Positions 1-9,181 of a stretch of DNA of 32,365 bases are shown in pieces. This DNA comes from Anaerolineae bacterium (GTDB lineage Bacteria > Chloroflexota > Anaerolineae > JAADDB01), in assembly GCA_026983525.1 (NCBI GenBank), contig JALWHQ010000465.1, positions 1 through 32,365 of the forward strand, in the 5' to 3' direction. The position numbers and the translations under genes were made by a program. The notes beneath the pieces were generated by a model. That model saw only the letters and a program-made list of their open reading frames with translations, did no database searches and was not told the DNA's origin. The first letter of the stretch is position 1, and each line of letters starts with the position of its first letter.

Positions 1-561
1 GTGGGCCAAATCGTAGGAAGTGGGCGCGTCGAAGCGGGGGATGCGCGTGCTGGGTTGGCGCTGGTAATCGTGCAAGCGCCCCGCAAATGACCAGGAATGC
101 CAGCCGTCGACCAGGAATGTCCACTGGGGGCCAAGCCCTTCCATCAGAATGTGGCCTCGGGGTGGATCGATAGCCATGGGGGTGAGGCGGTGGAGGTGGT
201 AGCCGGGATCGGGCGCGCGGACGCCCACGCGGGCGAGGATGTAGGGCTTGTGATGACAGACGTAGACTCGCCAAAAGAGTTCAGGCCCTTCGCGGTGAGG
301 CTGGTGACGGATGGTGATCGCGCGCGCGGGCCCCACAGGGGTATCAACGTTCTCCTCGCTCATATCGGCTATCGCCACGTGTGTGGAGAGGAGGTCCAGG
401 GAACCCTCGGGGCCTGCGAGGTAGACGCTCCAATACGCCCGACTGATGCGGGCCGGTGGCCCGGTGCGGGTGTGCAAACTCCACGTCCCGTCCCGATGTA
501 GGGTGATGGTCAGGTCATCGTTACGGGCCGTCGTCAGGATGCTGTAAATTCGTTTGGTCAT
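1..561 (-). CDS. GH36-like alpha-galactosidase, N-terminal part (cut by window edge)
   Basis: An open frame of exactly 187 codons runs from ATG at 561 to the window edge without a stop, so the C-terminal bulk is missing. An AGGA ribosome site lies about 7 bases before the ATG. The visible part looks like the N-terminal beta-sandwich of clan GH-D enzymes. Near residue 155 it has FLVDGWHSWSFAGRL, which resembles the NGWQSWS signature of GH36 alpha-galactosidases, followed by a short basic linker (RQPSTRIPRF). The family releases terminal alpha-galactose from oligosaccharides. The catalytic aspartates would lie beyond the edge and cannot be checked. No signal peptide is visible, so it is probably cytoplasmic. 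It follows secA by 22 bases and could be co-transcribed with it. Another GH-D or GH31-related glycosidase is possible. Confidence 0.6.
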   Translation of the reverse strand, partial: MTKRIYSILTTARNDDLTITLHRDGTWSLHTRTGPPARISRAYWSVYLAGPEGSLDLLSTHVAIADMSEENVDTPVGPARAITIRHQPHREGPELFWRVYVCHHKPYILARVGVRAPDPGYHLHRLTPMAIDPPRGHILMEGLGPQWTFLVDGWHSWSFAGRLHDYQRQPSTRIPRFDAPTSYDLAH

Positions 562-583
562 GGACGTCCTGGTGTTATGCGCG

Positions 584-3500
584 CTATTTCTTCCTCTTGC
601 GCTTTTTCTTCTTCTTGCGGGTCTTGGTTGCCGAAGATGCGACGGCCGCGCGAGCAGGGGCCTTCGCCGCGGTTTTTCCATCGGGCGCGGGGCCAACGCC
701 GTGGTCGGCCGCCCAGTGGCAGTGCTTGTACTTCTTGCCCGAGCCACACCAGCACGGGTCATTTCGCCCCAGTTCCTTCTGGGTGGAGCGTTCCGGGCGG
801 CGGGCTTCCGCGCCATCGCCTCGGCCGTACTGTAGGCGGCGGTACCGCGGCTGCACAACTTGGGGCTGGGCTTGAGCCGGTTGGGGCTCAAACTTGAAGA
901 TGGCGTGCACAATGTCGCTCTGGATGGCGTCCACAAGTTCGGTGTACATCTGGTGGGCCTCCCGCTTGAAGGCCACCAGCGGGTCTTGCTGGGCGAGGGC
1001 GCGCAGGCCAATACCTTGGCGCAGGTTGTCCAGATTGGTCAGGTGGCGCACCCAGCGGGAGTCCACCGCGCGCAGCATGATATAGCGCTCGACCTGGCGC
1101 ATGAATTCGGGCGTGAGTTTCTCTTCCTGGCGGTCGTAGGCCTCTTCGGCCAATTGGTAAAGGTGGTCTTTGATTTCATCGGGCCGCATATCCCGCCAGG
1201 TGTCCGGGGTTACCTCCGGCGGGAGGTCGAAGATGGTCTTGACTTCCTCGTACAGCCCCTCCAGGTCCCATTCTTCAGCCCATTGGGACGCGGTATGGGC
1301 ATCCACAATGGCGTCCAGTGTCTTGCGGATCATTTCCATGATCGTGGGACGGAGGTTCGTGGAGGTGAGGATGCGGCGGCGCTGTTCGTAAATGACCTCG
1401 CGTTGCTTGTTGATGACGCTGTCGAACTCGAGCACGCGCTTGCGGATGTCAAAGTTGTACCCTTCGACGCGCTCCTGCGCATTCTCGATGAGTTTGGAAA
1501 CGGTGCCGCTTTCCAGGGGCACCTCATCGGGCACGTTGAGGCGGTCCATGATGCTCGCCATGCGCGAGCCGCCGAACCGTCGCAGGAGTTCGTCTTCCAG
1601 GGAGACGTAGAACCGGCTGGAACCGGGGTCGCCCTGACGGCCGGCACGACCGCGCAACTGGTTGTCAATGCGCCGGGCCTCGTGACGTTCCGTGCCGATG
1701 ACGTGCAAGCCCCCCAGTTCCCACACCTTCTTGCGATCCCGCTGAACGCGGTGGTACTCCTCCTTGAGCACTTCCGCCCACCGTTCGGGGTATCGGGTGG
1801 TGGGGTCCTCGCCCCGCCGGAGCATCTTCAGCGCGTCATCCCAGGCAAGGGCAGGGATGGATGTGATGTCCACGCCTTCCTTGCGCAGACGGTCGCGGGC
1901 CAACCCCTCGGGATTCCCACCCAGGAGGATGTCCACACCACGGCCGGCCATGTTGGTGGCGATGGTTACGGTGCCGGGACGTCCGGCCTGGGCAATGATG
2001 ACCGCTTCCTTCTCGTGGTATTTGGCGTTGAGCACGTTGTGCGGGATGCCGCGACGCTGGAGGAGTCGGGAGAGCCGCTCGGAGGTTTCGATGGCCACAG
2101 TGCCCACGAGAACCGGGCGTCCTTGTTTGTGCCAGTACTCGATTTCGTTGACGACGGCGTTGAACTTGGCTGCTTCGGTCTTGTAGACCAGGTCGGGATA
2201 ATCGATGCGCTTGAAGTACAGTTCGTTGGTCTCGGGTTTCTCGTAAAGGGTGACGTCGATTTTGCGATAGGGCTGGATGCCCAGTTGTTCGACTTCGCTC
2301 CAGTCGGGCTCGCCCCCGTTGCGTCCGTTGGGATTGTAGAAGACCAGCGCGGCGGGGTTGAGGTACTCGCGCTTTTCCACGCGCGTTTTCAAGTCCCCCA
2401 TGCGCGCTCGCCATTCCACATTCGTGGGAATGACCACCACGTCCAAGCCGTAGATCTTCATCAACTCCTCTTTTTCGGTGGCCGCGGTACCCGTCATGCC
2501 CGCCAGTTTATCGTACATGCGGAAGAAGTTCTGGAAGGTGATGGTGGCGAGGGTCAGGCTTTCCTTCTGGACGGGCACCCCCTCCTTGGCCTCGATGGCC
2601 TGGTGCAGTCCCTCCGAATAGCGGCGTCCGTACATGAGACGGCCTGTGAAGGGGTCGACGATGATGATCTCCCCGTCCTTGACGACATAGTCCTTGTCCC
2701 GGTGGAACAGGGCCTGGGCTTTGAGCGCGTTCTCCAGGTACGGGGTGAGGTGCATGTGCTCTGGGCTATAGAGGTTGTCGATGCCCAGCCATTGCTCGAT
2801 CTTGGCGATGCCGCTTTCGGTGAGAAGAACCACGCGATCCTTTTCGTCGACGGTGTAGTCTTCCTCGGGACGCAAGCGGCGCACCAACTCGGCAAAGGTG
2901 ACGTAGTACTCGGAGGATTCCTCGTCAGGGGCAGAGATGATGAGTGGCGTGCGGGCCTCATCGATGAGGATGCTATCCACTTCGTCCACGATGGCGTAGT
3001 GCAACTCGCGCTGGACGAGTTGATCTACGTCGTAGGCCATGTTATCGCGCAAATAATCGAAGCCGAACTCGTTGTTCGTTCCATAGGTAATATCCGCGCG
3101 ATAGGCCTCACGCCGGGTGATGGGCCGCAAGTGGTGGAAGCGATCGTCCACGGCCTGGTATTCCGGGTCATACATGAAGGAGGCCTTGTTGGGATCGCCC
3201 GCGGCCGACTGGATAACCGCGGCCTTTAATCCCAAGAAATGGTAGATGGGTCCCATCCACTGCAAGCCGAATTTGGAGAGGTAGTCGTTGGGCGTGACCA
3301 GGTGGACGCCCCGTCCGGTCAGGGCGTTCAAATACAGGGGCAAGGTGGCGACAAGGGTTTTACCCTCGCCCGTGCGCATTTCCGCCACTTTGCCCTCATG
3401 AAGAACGATGCCGCCGATCAACTGAACGTCGTAGTGGCGTAGGCCAATGGTGCGGCGGCTGGCCTCGCGCACCAGGGCAAAGGCTTCGGGCAGGATTTCC

Positions 3501-3811
3501 CACAGGATTTCCTCCTCTGCGTCGAGGAGTTCCCGCCGTCGTTTCTGGACTTCACCGCGCAGCCGCTCGATCTCGATGGGGTCGCGCTCGGCGGCCAGGG
3601 CTTCCTCTGTGCGGCGCAGTTCCTCGCGCAAGGGCGCGGTGTCCTCTTGAATGCGCTGTTTGAAGGCGCGTGTCCGCTCGGGAAAGGCGCTGTCGGGAAG
3701 CCGCTCAATCTCAGGCTCCAGCGCGTTGATTTCCTCAACGATGGGCATCAAGCGGGCAATCTCCCGCTCGTTGCTATCACCAACAATCTTCTTGACCAAC
3801 GACTTGAACAT
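584..3811 (-). CDS. secA: Preprotein translocase ATPase SecA
   Basis: SecA is the ATPase that pushes preproteins through SecYEG. The start is ATG 3811 ([14 protein letters not shown], the family's usual N-terminus), preceded by GGGGGT; an in-frame ATG at 3850 would add 13 unlikely residues. The Walker A motif is MRTGEGKT, Walker B is [15 protein letters not shown], and [14 protein letters not shown] marks the second helicase domain. The C-terminal zinc motif [13 protein letters not shown] lies near residue 1021. The protein has 1075 residues, against about 840-900 in most bacteria. Part of the excess is an insertion of roughly 60-65 residues between PTN (about 461) and PDLVYKTE (about 537). 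The tail after the zinc motif is Ala-rich and ends in an almost pure Lys/Arg run. A TATAAT box and heptad repeats lie upstream. Confidence 0.97.
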   Translation of the reverse strand: MFKSLVKKIVGDSNEREIARLMPIVEEINALEPEIERLPDSAFPERTRAFKQRIQEDTAPLREELRRTEEALAAERDPIEIERLRGEVQKRRRELLDAEEEILWEILPEAFALVREASRRTIGLRHYDVQLIGGIVLHEGKVAEMRTGEGKTLVATLPLYLNALTGRGVHLVTPNDYLSKFGLQWMGPIYHFLGLKAAVIQSAAGDPNKASFMYDPEYQAVDDRFHHLRPITRREAYRADITYGTNNEFGFDYLRDNMAYDVDQLVQRELHYAIVDEVDSILIDEARTPLIISAPDEESSEYYVTFAELVRRLRPEEDYTVDEKDRVVLLTESGIAKIEQWLGIDNLYSPEHMHLTPYLENALKAQALFHRDKDYVVKDGEIIIVDPFTGRLMYGRRYSEGLHQAIEAKEGVPVQKESLTLATITFQNFFRMYDKLAGMTGTAATEKEELMKIYGLDVVVIPTNVEWRARMGDLKTRVEKREYLNPAALVFYNPNGRNGGEPDWSEVEQLGIQPYRKIDVTLYEKPETNELYFKRIDYPDLVYKTEAAKFNAVVNEIEYWHKQGRPVLVGTVAIETSERLSRLLQRRGIPHNVLNAKYHEKEAVIIAQAGRPGTVTIATNMAGRGVDILLGGNPEGLARDRLRKEGVDITSIPALAWDDALKMLRRGEDPTTRYPERWAEVLKEEYHRVQRDRKKVWELGGLHVIGTERHEARRIDNQLRGRAGRQGDPGSSRFYVSLEDELLRRFGGSRMASIMDRLNVPDEVPLESGTVSKLIENAQERVEGYNFDIRKRVLEFDSVINKQREVIYEQRRRILTSTNLRPTIMEMIRKTLDAIVDAHTASQWAEEWDLEGLYEEVKTIFDLPPEVTPDTWRDMRPDEIKDHLYQLAEEAYDRQEEKLTPEFMRQVERYIMLRAVDSRWVRHLTNLDNLRQGIGLRALAQQDPLVAFKREAHQMYTELVDAIQSDIVHAIFKFEPQPAQAQPQVVQPRYRRLQYGRGDGAEARRPERSTQKELGRNDPCWCGSGKKYKHCHWAADHGVGPAPDGKTAAKAPARAAVASSATKTRKKKKKRKRKK

Positions 3812-3840
3812 GATACCCCCAATGCTGAGCACCTGAAGTA

Positions 3841-3875
3841 CAAAGTGCAAAGTGAAAAGTGCAAAGTGAAAATGT
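3841..3875. repeat. Heptad array 1, CAAAGTG type
   Basis: Five 7-bp units in unbroken register: CAAAGTG three times, AAAAGTG, and a diverged AAAATGT. It lies in the secA leader, 30 bases before the ATG and 25 bases after the stop of the glycosyltransferase gene. Unlike most other arrays in the window it has no inverted second arm. Confidence 0.8.
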
Positions 3876-3892
3876 TGAGTTTCCGACCACCA

Positions 3893-3898
3893 ATTATA
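3893..3898 (-). promoter_or_regulatory. Possible secA promoter -10 box
   Basis: The minus strand has a perfect TATAAT just after the glycosyltransferase stop codon (3901). A transcript from here would start near 3886 and carry heptad array 1 in its leader. No good -35 box is visible at 16-18 bases, so the call rests on the -10 and its position. Confidence 0.35.
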
Positions 3899-3900
3899 CC

Positions 3901-5181
3901 TTACGCACGGGGGTTCCTACTAAGATGCGGCAAGTGCGCGCTCCAGGCATTCTCAATGCGTTGGGCGGAGTGTTCCCATGTGTAGCGGGCGAGAACCCGG
4001 CCGCGCAAGCGGGGGCCCCGTTCTTCAGCGGCGGGGTCGGTGAGGGCGTGGTGTAGGGCCTCGGCGAGGGCGAAGGCATCGTCCGGGGGCGCGTAGTAGC
4101 CCTCATCTTCAAGGTAGGCGCGATGCGCGGGGGTGTCCGTAGCAACAACGGGCAGCCCCGTGGCCATGTAGGGCAGGAGTTTCCCCGCGCCTTCGGACAC
4201 CGGGCGCTTGGGCGCGACCGCGACGCGCGCCAGGCGCAGGTAGTGGGGCGCCTCGTCGTAGGGCACGGGCCCGGTAAGGCGGACGTGCTCGGCCAACCCC
4301 AACTTCCGTGCCTTCTCTCGGTACATGTCGACAAAGGGGAAGCCCATGAGCAACAGGAAAGGGCGCGGGCCGTGAGTCCACTGATCGACAAGCATCCGAA
4401 AGGCTTCGATGAGGACGTCCACCCCCTGGTATGGCGCCAGAAGCCCAAGGTAGGCCACAACCGGCCGCGACCGATCCAGGCCGAGCCGCGCGGCCAGCCG
4501 ATCCAAAAAGGGGGCATCATCGGGGCGTCGCGGGCGAAACATGTGGGGATCGACGGCGTCGGGCAGAATGTGGACGCGCTCCTTGGGCAAGCCGCGACGT
4601 TCCACCAGGAAGGCGCGCGCGTGCGCCGTGGAGGTGAGCACCATGTCGGCCTGCCGATCAAGGAAGGCTTCCAGGGCATGCCAGAGCACGCGCGATGGGG
4701 ATCGGGCACTCAGAAAGCCATGCGTCATCATCTCAGCGGTGAGGCTTCCCTGATAATCGAAGAGGATGGGGAGGCCGCGCACGCGCAGGGGAAGGCTCAA
4801 GGCCACCCCCTCGTGAAGGAAGGCGTATATCAGGTGGGGACGAAAACGGAGGGCTTCTCGCCACACCAACGGGGCCAGGGCCAGGTCGAGCACGATTTTC
4901 TTCCAGGAGGATCCCACCTGGATGGGCCAGCGGCGAAGGAGGCTGGGGCGCACGGTTCGGATGGGGGGCCTCTCCTTGCCCGATGGGTAGGTGACAAGTC
5001 GGATGTCATGGCCGCGCTGCATGAGGGCGTTCAGGTGGCCCCAGATGCGCACGTGGCAGCCGTAGTCCGCGAAGAAAGAAGTGGGGGCGACAGCAAGGAT
5101 GCGGAGGGATGGGGTCGCGCGGGGAAGGGTGGGGGAAGATATTCCTTCCTCGCGCGACGGATGTTTCCCTGTCGTGCTCAT
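3901..5181 (-). CDS. GT4-type glycosyltransferase
   Basis: This 426-residue protein has the two Rossmann halves of a GT-B glycosyltransferase. The N-terminal part includes [30 protein letters not shown], the usual acceptor-side start, and the C-terminal part has [18 protein letters not shown] and [16 protein letters not shown]. The donor-side E-x7-E motif is altered: [12 protein letters not shown] keeps the first glutamate region but has Pro/Tyr where the second is usual. The start is ATG 5181, whose ATGA overlaps the TGA of the upstream TyrA-like gene, so the two are translationally coupled; longer in-frame starts would lie inside that gene. Family members add sugars to lipids, polysaccharides or small molecules. 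Donor and acceptor cannot be told from sequence. Confidence 0.88.
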   Translation of the reverse strand: MSTTGKHPSREEGISSPTLPRATPSLRILAVAPTSFFADYGCHVRIWGHLNALMQRGHDIRLVTYPSGKERPPIRTVRPSLLRRWPIQVGSSWKKIVLDLALAPLVWREALRFRPHLIYAFLHEGVALSLPLRVRGLPILFDYQGSLTAEMMTHGFLSARSPSRVLWHALEAFLDRQADMVLTSTAHARAFLVERRGLPKERVHILPDAVDPHMFRPRRPDDAPFLDRLAARLGLDRSRPVVAYLGLLAPYQGVDVLIEAFRMLVDQWTHGPRPFLLLMGFPFVDMYREKARKLGLAEHVRLTGPVPYDEAPHYLRLARVAVAPKRPVSEGAGKLLPYMATGLPVVATDTPAHRAYLEDEGYYAPPDDAFALAEALHHALTDPAAEERGPRLRGRVLARYTWEHSAQRIENAWSAHLPHLSRNPRA

Positions 5182-6143
5182 TTCCCCGAACGCAAGAGCC
5201 GTGCCAACGATTCCCCGAACATCCAGGTGGAGAAGAAGGCGGCCTTCTCCTTGCTCGGCGGCTTTGCGTCCCACACGCCCGTTTGAGCCGCGGTGATCCA
5301 GGCGTCCCGCGCTTCAAGTACGGCTTTGGCCACCTCCGCAAGGGCTTCCGCGTTGCCCGCGGCCAATGTCTCCTCCCACTCCTGGAGGGTACGCCGTAAC
5401 ATGCCTACCCAGGTGAGCACGGCGTCCCTGTTTTCGACGAGGAGCGCGGACACTTCCTCGGGGGAATCGGTGCCCACGTAGGTGCTCGCCTCGAATTGCG
5501 CGCCCGCGAGTTTGCGCATCTCCCGCCACGCGGGTTCGCCGATGACCGTCCGGCCCAGCACCAGGCTCAGGAATTGGGGTAACTGTTCCACCGCGGCCAT
5601 CATGCTATCGTGTTCCTGTGGGTCGAGAAAGAGGGGCTTGGCTTCCAGCAGGGTGACAACGTCGGAGACCAGGCGGACGGCCTTGGCCTCGGTGCGCGGG
5701 GAGGGACACAGGGCGAAGATTTCCTTCTGGAACAAATCGGGGCGGGCGTTTTCAGGGCCGCGCGCGATATCACGCACGATAGGATGCCCGCCGACGAAGT
5801 GCACGTTCTCCGGCAACAACTCCTCGGCCCAGCGCAGGACAGGCACTTTGAGGGAAGAGGTGTCCATGACCACCGCGTTGGGACGCAAATCCTCCGCGAT
5901 GTAGGTAAACGTCTCTCGGATCGCGGAGAAGGGGATGGCGAGGATGACAAGGTCGGCGTTCTCCACCGAGTGGGGGAGGTTCCAGTCCCCTTTGTCGATG
6001 GCCTTGTTGCTCTTGGCCGCGCGCGTCCGACCGTGATCCTTGTCATGCCCAACAATGTAGACGTCTACGTCGCTCTGCTTGAGCGCCAGGCCAATGGATG
6101 TACCGATACGGCCCAAACCGATGATGCTCACACGTAAGGTCAT
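5178..6143 (-). CDS. Prephenate dehydrogenase-like (TyrA family) protein
   Basis: A 321-residue NAD(P)-dependent dehydrogenase. The nucleotide-binding motif GLGRIG is at residues 9-14. The TyrA-like catalytic region includes GGHP and a later EHDSMMAAVEQLPQF, so both histidines expected to contact substrate are present. The segment after GGHP (IVRDIARGPENARPDLF) departs from the usual HPMAGSE, and the normal SHLPH is EQLPQ. It may therefore be a divergent TyrA or a relative with another substrate. TyrA oxidatively decarboxylates prephenate in tyrosine synthesis. The start is ATG 6143 with AAAGGGG before it; an in-frame upstream start at 6164 would overlap this ribosome site. It overlaps the glycosyltransferase gene by four bases. 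No other aromatic-pathway gene lies nearby. Confidence 0.75.
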   Translation of the reverse strand: MTLRVSIIGLGRIGTSIGLALKQSDVDVYIVGHDKDHGRTRAAKSNKAIDKGDWNLPHSVENADLVILAIPFSAIRETFTYIAEDLRPNAVVMDTSSLKVPVLRWAEELLPENVHFVGGHPIVRDIARGPENARPDLFQKEIFALCPSPRTEAKAVRLVSDVVTLLEAKPLFLDPQEHDSMMAAVEQLPQFLSLVLGRTVIGEPAWREMRKLAGAQFEASTYVGTDSPEEVSALLVENRDAVLTWVGMLRRTLQEWEETLAAGNAEALAEVAKAVLEARDAWITAAQTGVWDAKPPSKEKAAFFSTWMFGESLARLLRSGK

Positions 6144-6204
6144 GATATGCCCCTTTGACTCCAAAGTATTTTCATGCTGGATGCGTCAACCAAGAACGAA
6201 CAAC

Positions 6205-6259
6205 GGATTGCAAATTGCCACCGCTTAATCGTTACTCTTCAATCGTTACGTCCGTTACG
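6205..6259. repeat. Heptad array 2, GTAACGA/AATCGTT type (degenerate)
   Basis: A degenerate 7-bp-period stretch between the HD-domain gene and the TyrA-like gene. On the plus strand units such as TTAATCG, TTACTCT, TCAATCG, TTACGTC and CGTTACG follow in register, partly as a 14-bp dimer, with GGATTGC and AAATTGC further left. The TAA stop of the HD gene (6255-6257) lies inside it. Similar GTAACGA and TTGACGA units occur in the centre of array 7 near 30663-30690. Confidence 0.55.
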
Positions 6260-6803
6260 TCTGCCTATCGGCTTCTTTCAAGGTAGCCAACCAGCGGGCC
6301 CGTTGGGAGCCCTCGCCAACGCTCTCATCCTGGTGGTGGGCGATGAGCCAGACCACATCGTCGTCGCTTCCGGCGGATCGGGCCATCTCTGCACCCAAGC
6401 GAGGGTGTTCGGCCAAAGCCCAGAAAGGGCGACGCCAGCCGTTTTCGGCCACAAGCCGCGATCGCTGGCGCGGGGCCACCACGCCCATCACCACCCACAC
6501 CGTCCGGTGCCAGAGGCGGGGACGCCCGGCGATTTTGCCCACATCGTGCAAGAGGGCCGCCTGCAGAAGCGGCCGCTCGTTGTGTCCCCAGGAAAGGAGC
6601 AGGCGCAGCGTGCGCAGGGTGTGCGCCTGGTCGCGCGGGGCCTGCTGTGCCCACAGGCGGTACTGGCGTTCATTCAGCCACGTCCGCACTTCGGCCCGAT
6701 CCGCGTCCGTGATCTTAGGGCTCAACCCAACGAGCGCCTGCCAAACACGATAGGTGATGCGCTGTACAGCCGAACCTTCCACGCGTGTGGCCCCTGCCTC
6801 CAT
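6255..6803 (-). CDS. HD-domain metal-dependent phosphohydrolase
   Basis: A 182-residue protein whose centre is an HD domain. A histidine opens the domain at residue 61 (HTLRTLRLLL), HDVGK lies at 86-90, EHPRLGAEMA follows, and IAHHQDE closes it. These are the metal-binding positions of HD phosphohydrolases, which cleave phosphomonoesters or phosphodiesters, often of nucleotides. It is not a full HD-GYP domain, so a cyclic-di-GMP role is not supported. ATG 6803 has GTAAGGA just before it and sits 6 bases after the site-2 protease stop, so the two genes are co-transcribed with mtaB upstream. The last codons run into heptad array 2. Substrate unknown. Confidence 0.8.
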   Translation of the reverse strand: MEAGATRVEGSAVQRITYRVWQALVGLSPKITDADRAEVRTWLNERQYRLWAQQAPRDQAHTLRTLRLLLSWGHNERPLLQAALLHDVGKIAGRPRLWHRTVWVVMGVVAPRQRSRLVAENGWRRPFWALAEHPRLGAEMARSAGSDDDVVWLIAHHQDESVGEGSQRARWLATLKEADRQT

Positions 6804-6809
6804 GTGTCC

Positions 6810-7478
6810 TTACCCGATCAATACCGACGAAATTCCCCGGACGAGCCCGAACACCAGCGCGCCCAGGGGACTTCCCGGGAGGAAGAGCAGCACGATCAAG
6901 ATCAATGTGCCGTATTGGTTCAACGTCTGGATGACGGGATACCAACTGGAAGGAGCCAGGTTGCTCAAAACGGCAAATCCATCCAGTGGGGGTAAGGGAA
7001 CAAGGTTGAATACAAAAAGGAGGACGTTGAAGACCACGAAGGTGACCAACACGTCCAGAAGGCCGGAGATAATGCCCAAGAAAGTGGGGTGGAGGAGCGG
7101 CACAAGTGCGCGAAGCAGGATGGCACCCACGAGGGCCAGCAGCAAATTGGCAAACGGCCCGGCGGCCGCGACCAGGATGGTGCCCAGGCGGCGCGAGACA
7201 CGCAGGTAGCCGGGGTTCCACACCACGGGCTTTGCCCACCCCACAAAGGCGACGAACACGAGTAGCGTGCCGATCGGATCGAGGTGCTTGAGCGGGTTCA
7301 GTGTCAGCCGGCCCTGCCACTTGGGTGTCGGATCGCCAAGGCGCACGGCCATCCACGCGTGGGCATACTCGTGAAGGGTAAAGCCCACAACCAGGGCCGG
7401 GATAACGGTAAGCGCCCACAACAGACGGGGCCCAAACGTCGCGTACAGGGCATCCCAAAAGGCTTTCAGTACAGGCAT
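6810..7478 (-). CDS. Site-2 protease family membrane metalloprotease (M50, Rip-type)
   Basis: A 222-residue integral membrane protein. The zinc motif HEYAH is at residues 36-40 within a hydrophobic segment, and the second metal motif NPLKHLDPIG at 61-70 includes the third ligand, Asp. Further hydrophobic segments follow (TLLVFVAFVGWA, LLLALVGAILL, VTFVVFNVLLFVFNLVPLPPLDGF, TLILIVLLFLPG). The NLVPLPPLDG stretch is the conserved loop near the active site of short bacterial M50 proteases. There is no PDZ domain, so this is the small Rip subtype rather than RseP. Site-2 proteases cut transmembrane segments of regulators; no partner such as an anti-sigma factor is nearby. It lies between mtaB (25-base gap) and the HD gene. 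Confidence 0.92.
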   Translation of the reverse strand: MPVLKAFWDALYATFGPRLLWALTVIPALVVGFTLHEYAHAWMAVRLGDPTPKWQGRLTLNPLKHLDPIGTLLVFVAFVGWAKPVVWNPGYLRVSRRLGTILVAAAGPFANLLLALVGAILLRALVPLLHPTFLGIISGLLDVLVTFVVFNVLLFVFNLVPLPPLDGFAVLSNLAPSSWYPVIQTLNQYGTLILIVLLFLPGSPLGALVFGLVRGISSVLIG

Positions 7479-7503
7479 GGTCGTCTCGATGTTCTCCTTC
7501 CGG

Positions 7504-8877
7504 TTATTTCACGAACAGAGGAATCTCATGGCTCGATGTGTTCCACACTTGGGCGTGGCGCGGCCAGGATGCCCGGGTCAGGTCGGGTTCGCCCAACAGG
7601 CGCGCCCCATCCACAACGCGAACGAGGCGAGTGGGCGTGATCGCGTTCCGTAGGTCAATATGCGCGGGAACGACGGCATAAACCCGCAGGTAGTTGTCCG
7701 TAAGCCCGGACCATGTGCGGGTGTCCCCTTGGCCCTCGGCCACCACGTCTTCCCACAGCACGGGCCGCACGTCACCCACATAGCGGGCAAGGTGATGAGC
7801 CTTAAGGCGACGCATAAGGGCGTGCATGGCCCGACTGCGCGCCTTTTTCACCGCGGATGGTACGTGGTTGGGTAACCGTGTCGCGGGCGTGCCTTCCCGT
7901 GGAGAGTAAGAGAAGATGTGGATGTGGCCAAAGGCCATTTTCTCGACAAAGGCCAGGGAGGTGGCGAATTCGTCATCCGTTTCCCCCGGGAAGCCCACGA
8001 TGATATCCGTGGTAAGGGTAAGGTCGGGTATGCGCCGGCGCGCCCGTTCCACCAGGGCCGCGTAGTCCGCGGTGGTGTAACGGCGGCCCATACGCCGTAG
8101 CATGGCATCACACCCGCTTTGGAGGGGCAGGTGCAAGTGAGGCATGAGGCGCCCTTCGCCCTCCTCCCACAGGTCGAAAAATTGATCAGGAATATCCCAC
8201 GGTTCGAGGGAACTCAAGCGCAGGCGCTCAATCTCGGTCTCTCGCAAAATGGCTCGCACCAACTCGAACAGCGATGTGCCCCGGTCGCGCCCGTATCCGC
8301 CCAAGTGAACGCCGGTAAGCACTACTTCCCGGTAACCCATCCCCACGAGCGCGTTGACTTCGGCGATAATGTCCCCGATAGCGCGGCTGCGTTCTTCGCC
8401 GCGCAGAACGGTCACGATGCAGAAGGTGCAGTGGTTGTTGCAGCCGTCCTGTACCTTCACGAAGGCGCGCGTGCGGCTCCCCGGGAACATGTGGGCCGCG
8501 TCGGGGAACAGCGCGCCCGCGGGCATGGTGACGGTGTCGGCGAAGGCCTCGATGACGCGCTCCACCAGGCGATCCTTTTCCCGGTTTCCGATGACCAGGT
8601 CAACGCCCTCGATGGCCTTCGCTCGCTCGGGCTCCATGTCCGCGTCGCATCCCGCGAACACGATGTGCGCCTGCGGGTTGCGACGGTGCAGGCGTCGCGC
8701 CATCTGTCGGGACTGGCGCCCTGCCTCGCCCGTGACCGCGCAGGTGTTGAGGATGCACACGTCCGCGTCTTCCGGTCGCGCGACCACCCTATGGCCCCGG
8801 GCTACGAACGCCCGTCGCCATTGTTCAAGTTCTGCTTCGTTTAGCCTACATCCCAGAAAATCCAAGTAAACTCGCAC
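7504..8877 (-). CDS. mtaB: tRNA t6A37 methylthiotransferase MtaB-like
   Basis: A 457-residue radical-SAM methylthiotransferase. The N-terminal UPF0004 domain supplies cysteines C10 (FLGCRLNEAE), C46 (NTCAVTG) and C77 (FAGCDAD) for the auxiliary 4Fe-4S cluster. The radical-SAM motif CNNHCTFC places C146, C150 and C153. A C-terminal TRAM-like segment (RPVLWEDVVAEG ... GLTDNYLRVY) binds tRNA. The CRLNEAE start of the first motif is typical of MtaB, which adds a methylthio group to t6A at position 37 of ANN-decoding tRNAs, rather than MiaB or RimO. It is first in a three-gene run with the site-2 protease and HD gene. A candidate promoter lies at 9026-9053, giving a leader of about 140 bases. Confidence 0.93.
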   Translation of the reverse strand: MRVYLDFLGCRLNEAELEQWRRAFVARGHRVVARPEDADVCILNTCAVTGEAGRQSRQMARRLHRRNPQAHIVFAGCDADMEPERAKAIEGVDLVIGNREKDRLVERVIEAFADTVTMPAGALFPDAAHMFPGSRTRAFVKVQDGCNNHCTFCIVTVLRGEERSRAIGDIIAEVNALVGMGYREVVLTGVHLGGYGRDRGTSLFELVRAILRETEIERLRLSSLEPWDIPDQFFDLWEEGEGRLMPHLHLPLQSGCDAMLRRMGRRYTTADYAALVERARRRIPDLTLTTDIIVGFPGETDDEFATSLAFVEKMAFGHIHIFSYSPREGTPATRLPNHVPSAVKKARSRAMHALMRRLKAHHLARYVGDVRPVLWEDVVAEGQGDTRTWSGLTDNYLRVYAVVPAHIDLRNAITPTRLVRVVDGARLLGEPDLTRASWPRHAQVWNTSSHEIPLFVK

Positions 8878-9025
8878 GATGGCCTCGGTTTGCGCTTAAG
8901 AATCGCGTTTTGCGCGTAGTTAATTCGCGTAGAATTTGAAGCCTGGCGCTGGAATCGGGCTTCGGACGTCCAAGACTTGCCGAACTGTCGAACGTTTGAG
9001 CCCTCTCAGCTCCTTCAACGTTCAC

Positions 9026-9053
9026 AGTATACCTCATCCCCGCGGTTGCGCAA
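9026..9053 (-). promoter_or_regulatory. Candidate promoter of the mtaB operon
   Basis: On the minus strand TTGCGC (9053-9048) is followed after 16 bases by TATACT (9031-9026). Transcription would begin near 9019. Confidence 0.42.
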
Positions 9054-9107
9054 CATCCTTACAAAAAGGTAGTGGGGCGAAGACGTTTCTCCTCCACCCT
9101 GGTTGTA

Positions 9108-9116
9108 TGGTACACT
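9108..9116 (+). promoter_or_regulatory. Candidate extended -10 of the Cys-protein/DUF309/dGTPase operon
   Basis: TGGTACACT has the TG-N-TAnACT form of an extended -10 box. No strong -35 is visible (TTCTCC at 18 bases is weak). The start would fall about 60 bases before the first ATG. The same TACACT hexamer is used in the better candidate promoter at 17156. Confidence 0.38.
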
Positions 9117-9181
9117 GAAGCAAGTAAGGCTTTCTCTGCCAAGATGAGGAGTCTCCACTTTCCCGTGTAAATGAGCAATCC

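Larger units (their letters stand above)
8878..9181. other. 304-bp divergent intergenic region
   Basis: This gap separates mtaB (leftward) from the Cys-protein operon (rightward). It holds one candidate promoter for each direction. The roughly 140-base mtaB leader (8878-9019) has no clear riboswitch, terminator or repeat that I can recognise. Short frames crossing it are not convincing genes. Confidence 0.5.

Noticed and set aside
97-501. Plus-strand frame of 134 codons at the left edge
   Set aside because: Antisense to the alpha-galactosidase-like frame, which is open over the whole 561 bases and carries the GWHSWS-type motif.
860-3229. 789-codon open frame opposite secA
   Set aside because: It lies entirely antisense to secA in a GC-rich gene; its composition (Val/Gly/His-rich, no motif) is that of a shadow frame.
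8846-9037. 63-codon minus-strand frame upstream of mtaB
   Set aside because: It starts at the candidate mtaB promoter itself, overlaps the mtaB start and has no ribosome site or family sequence.
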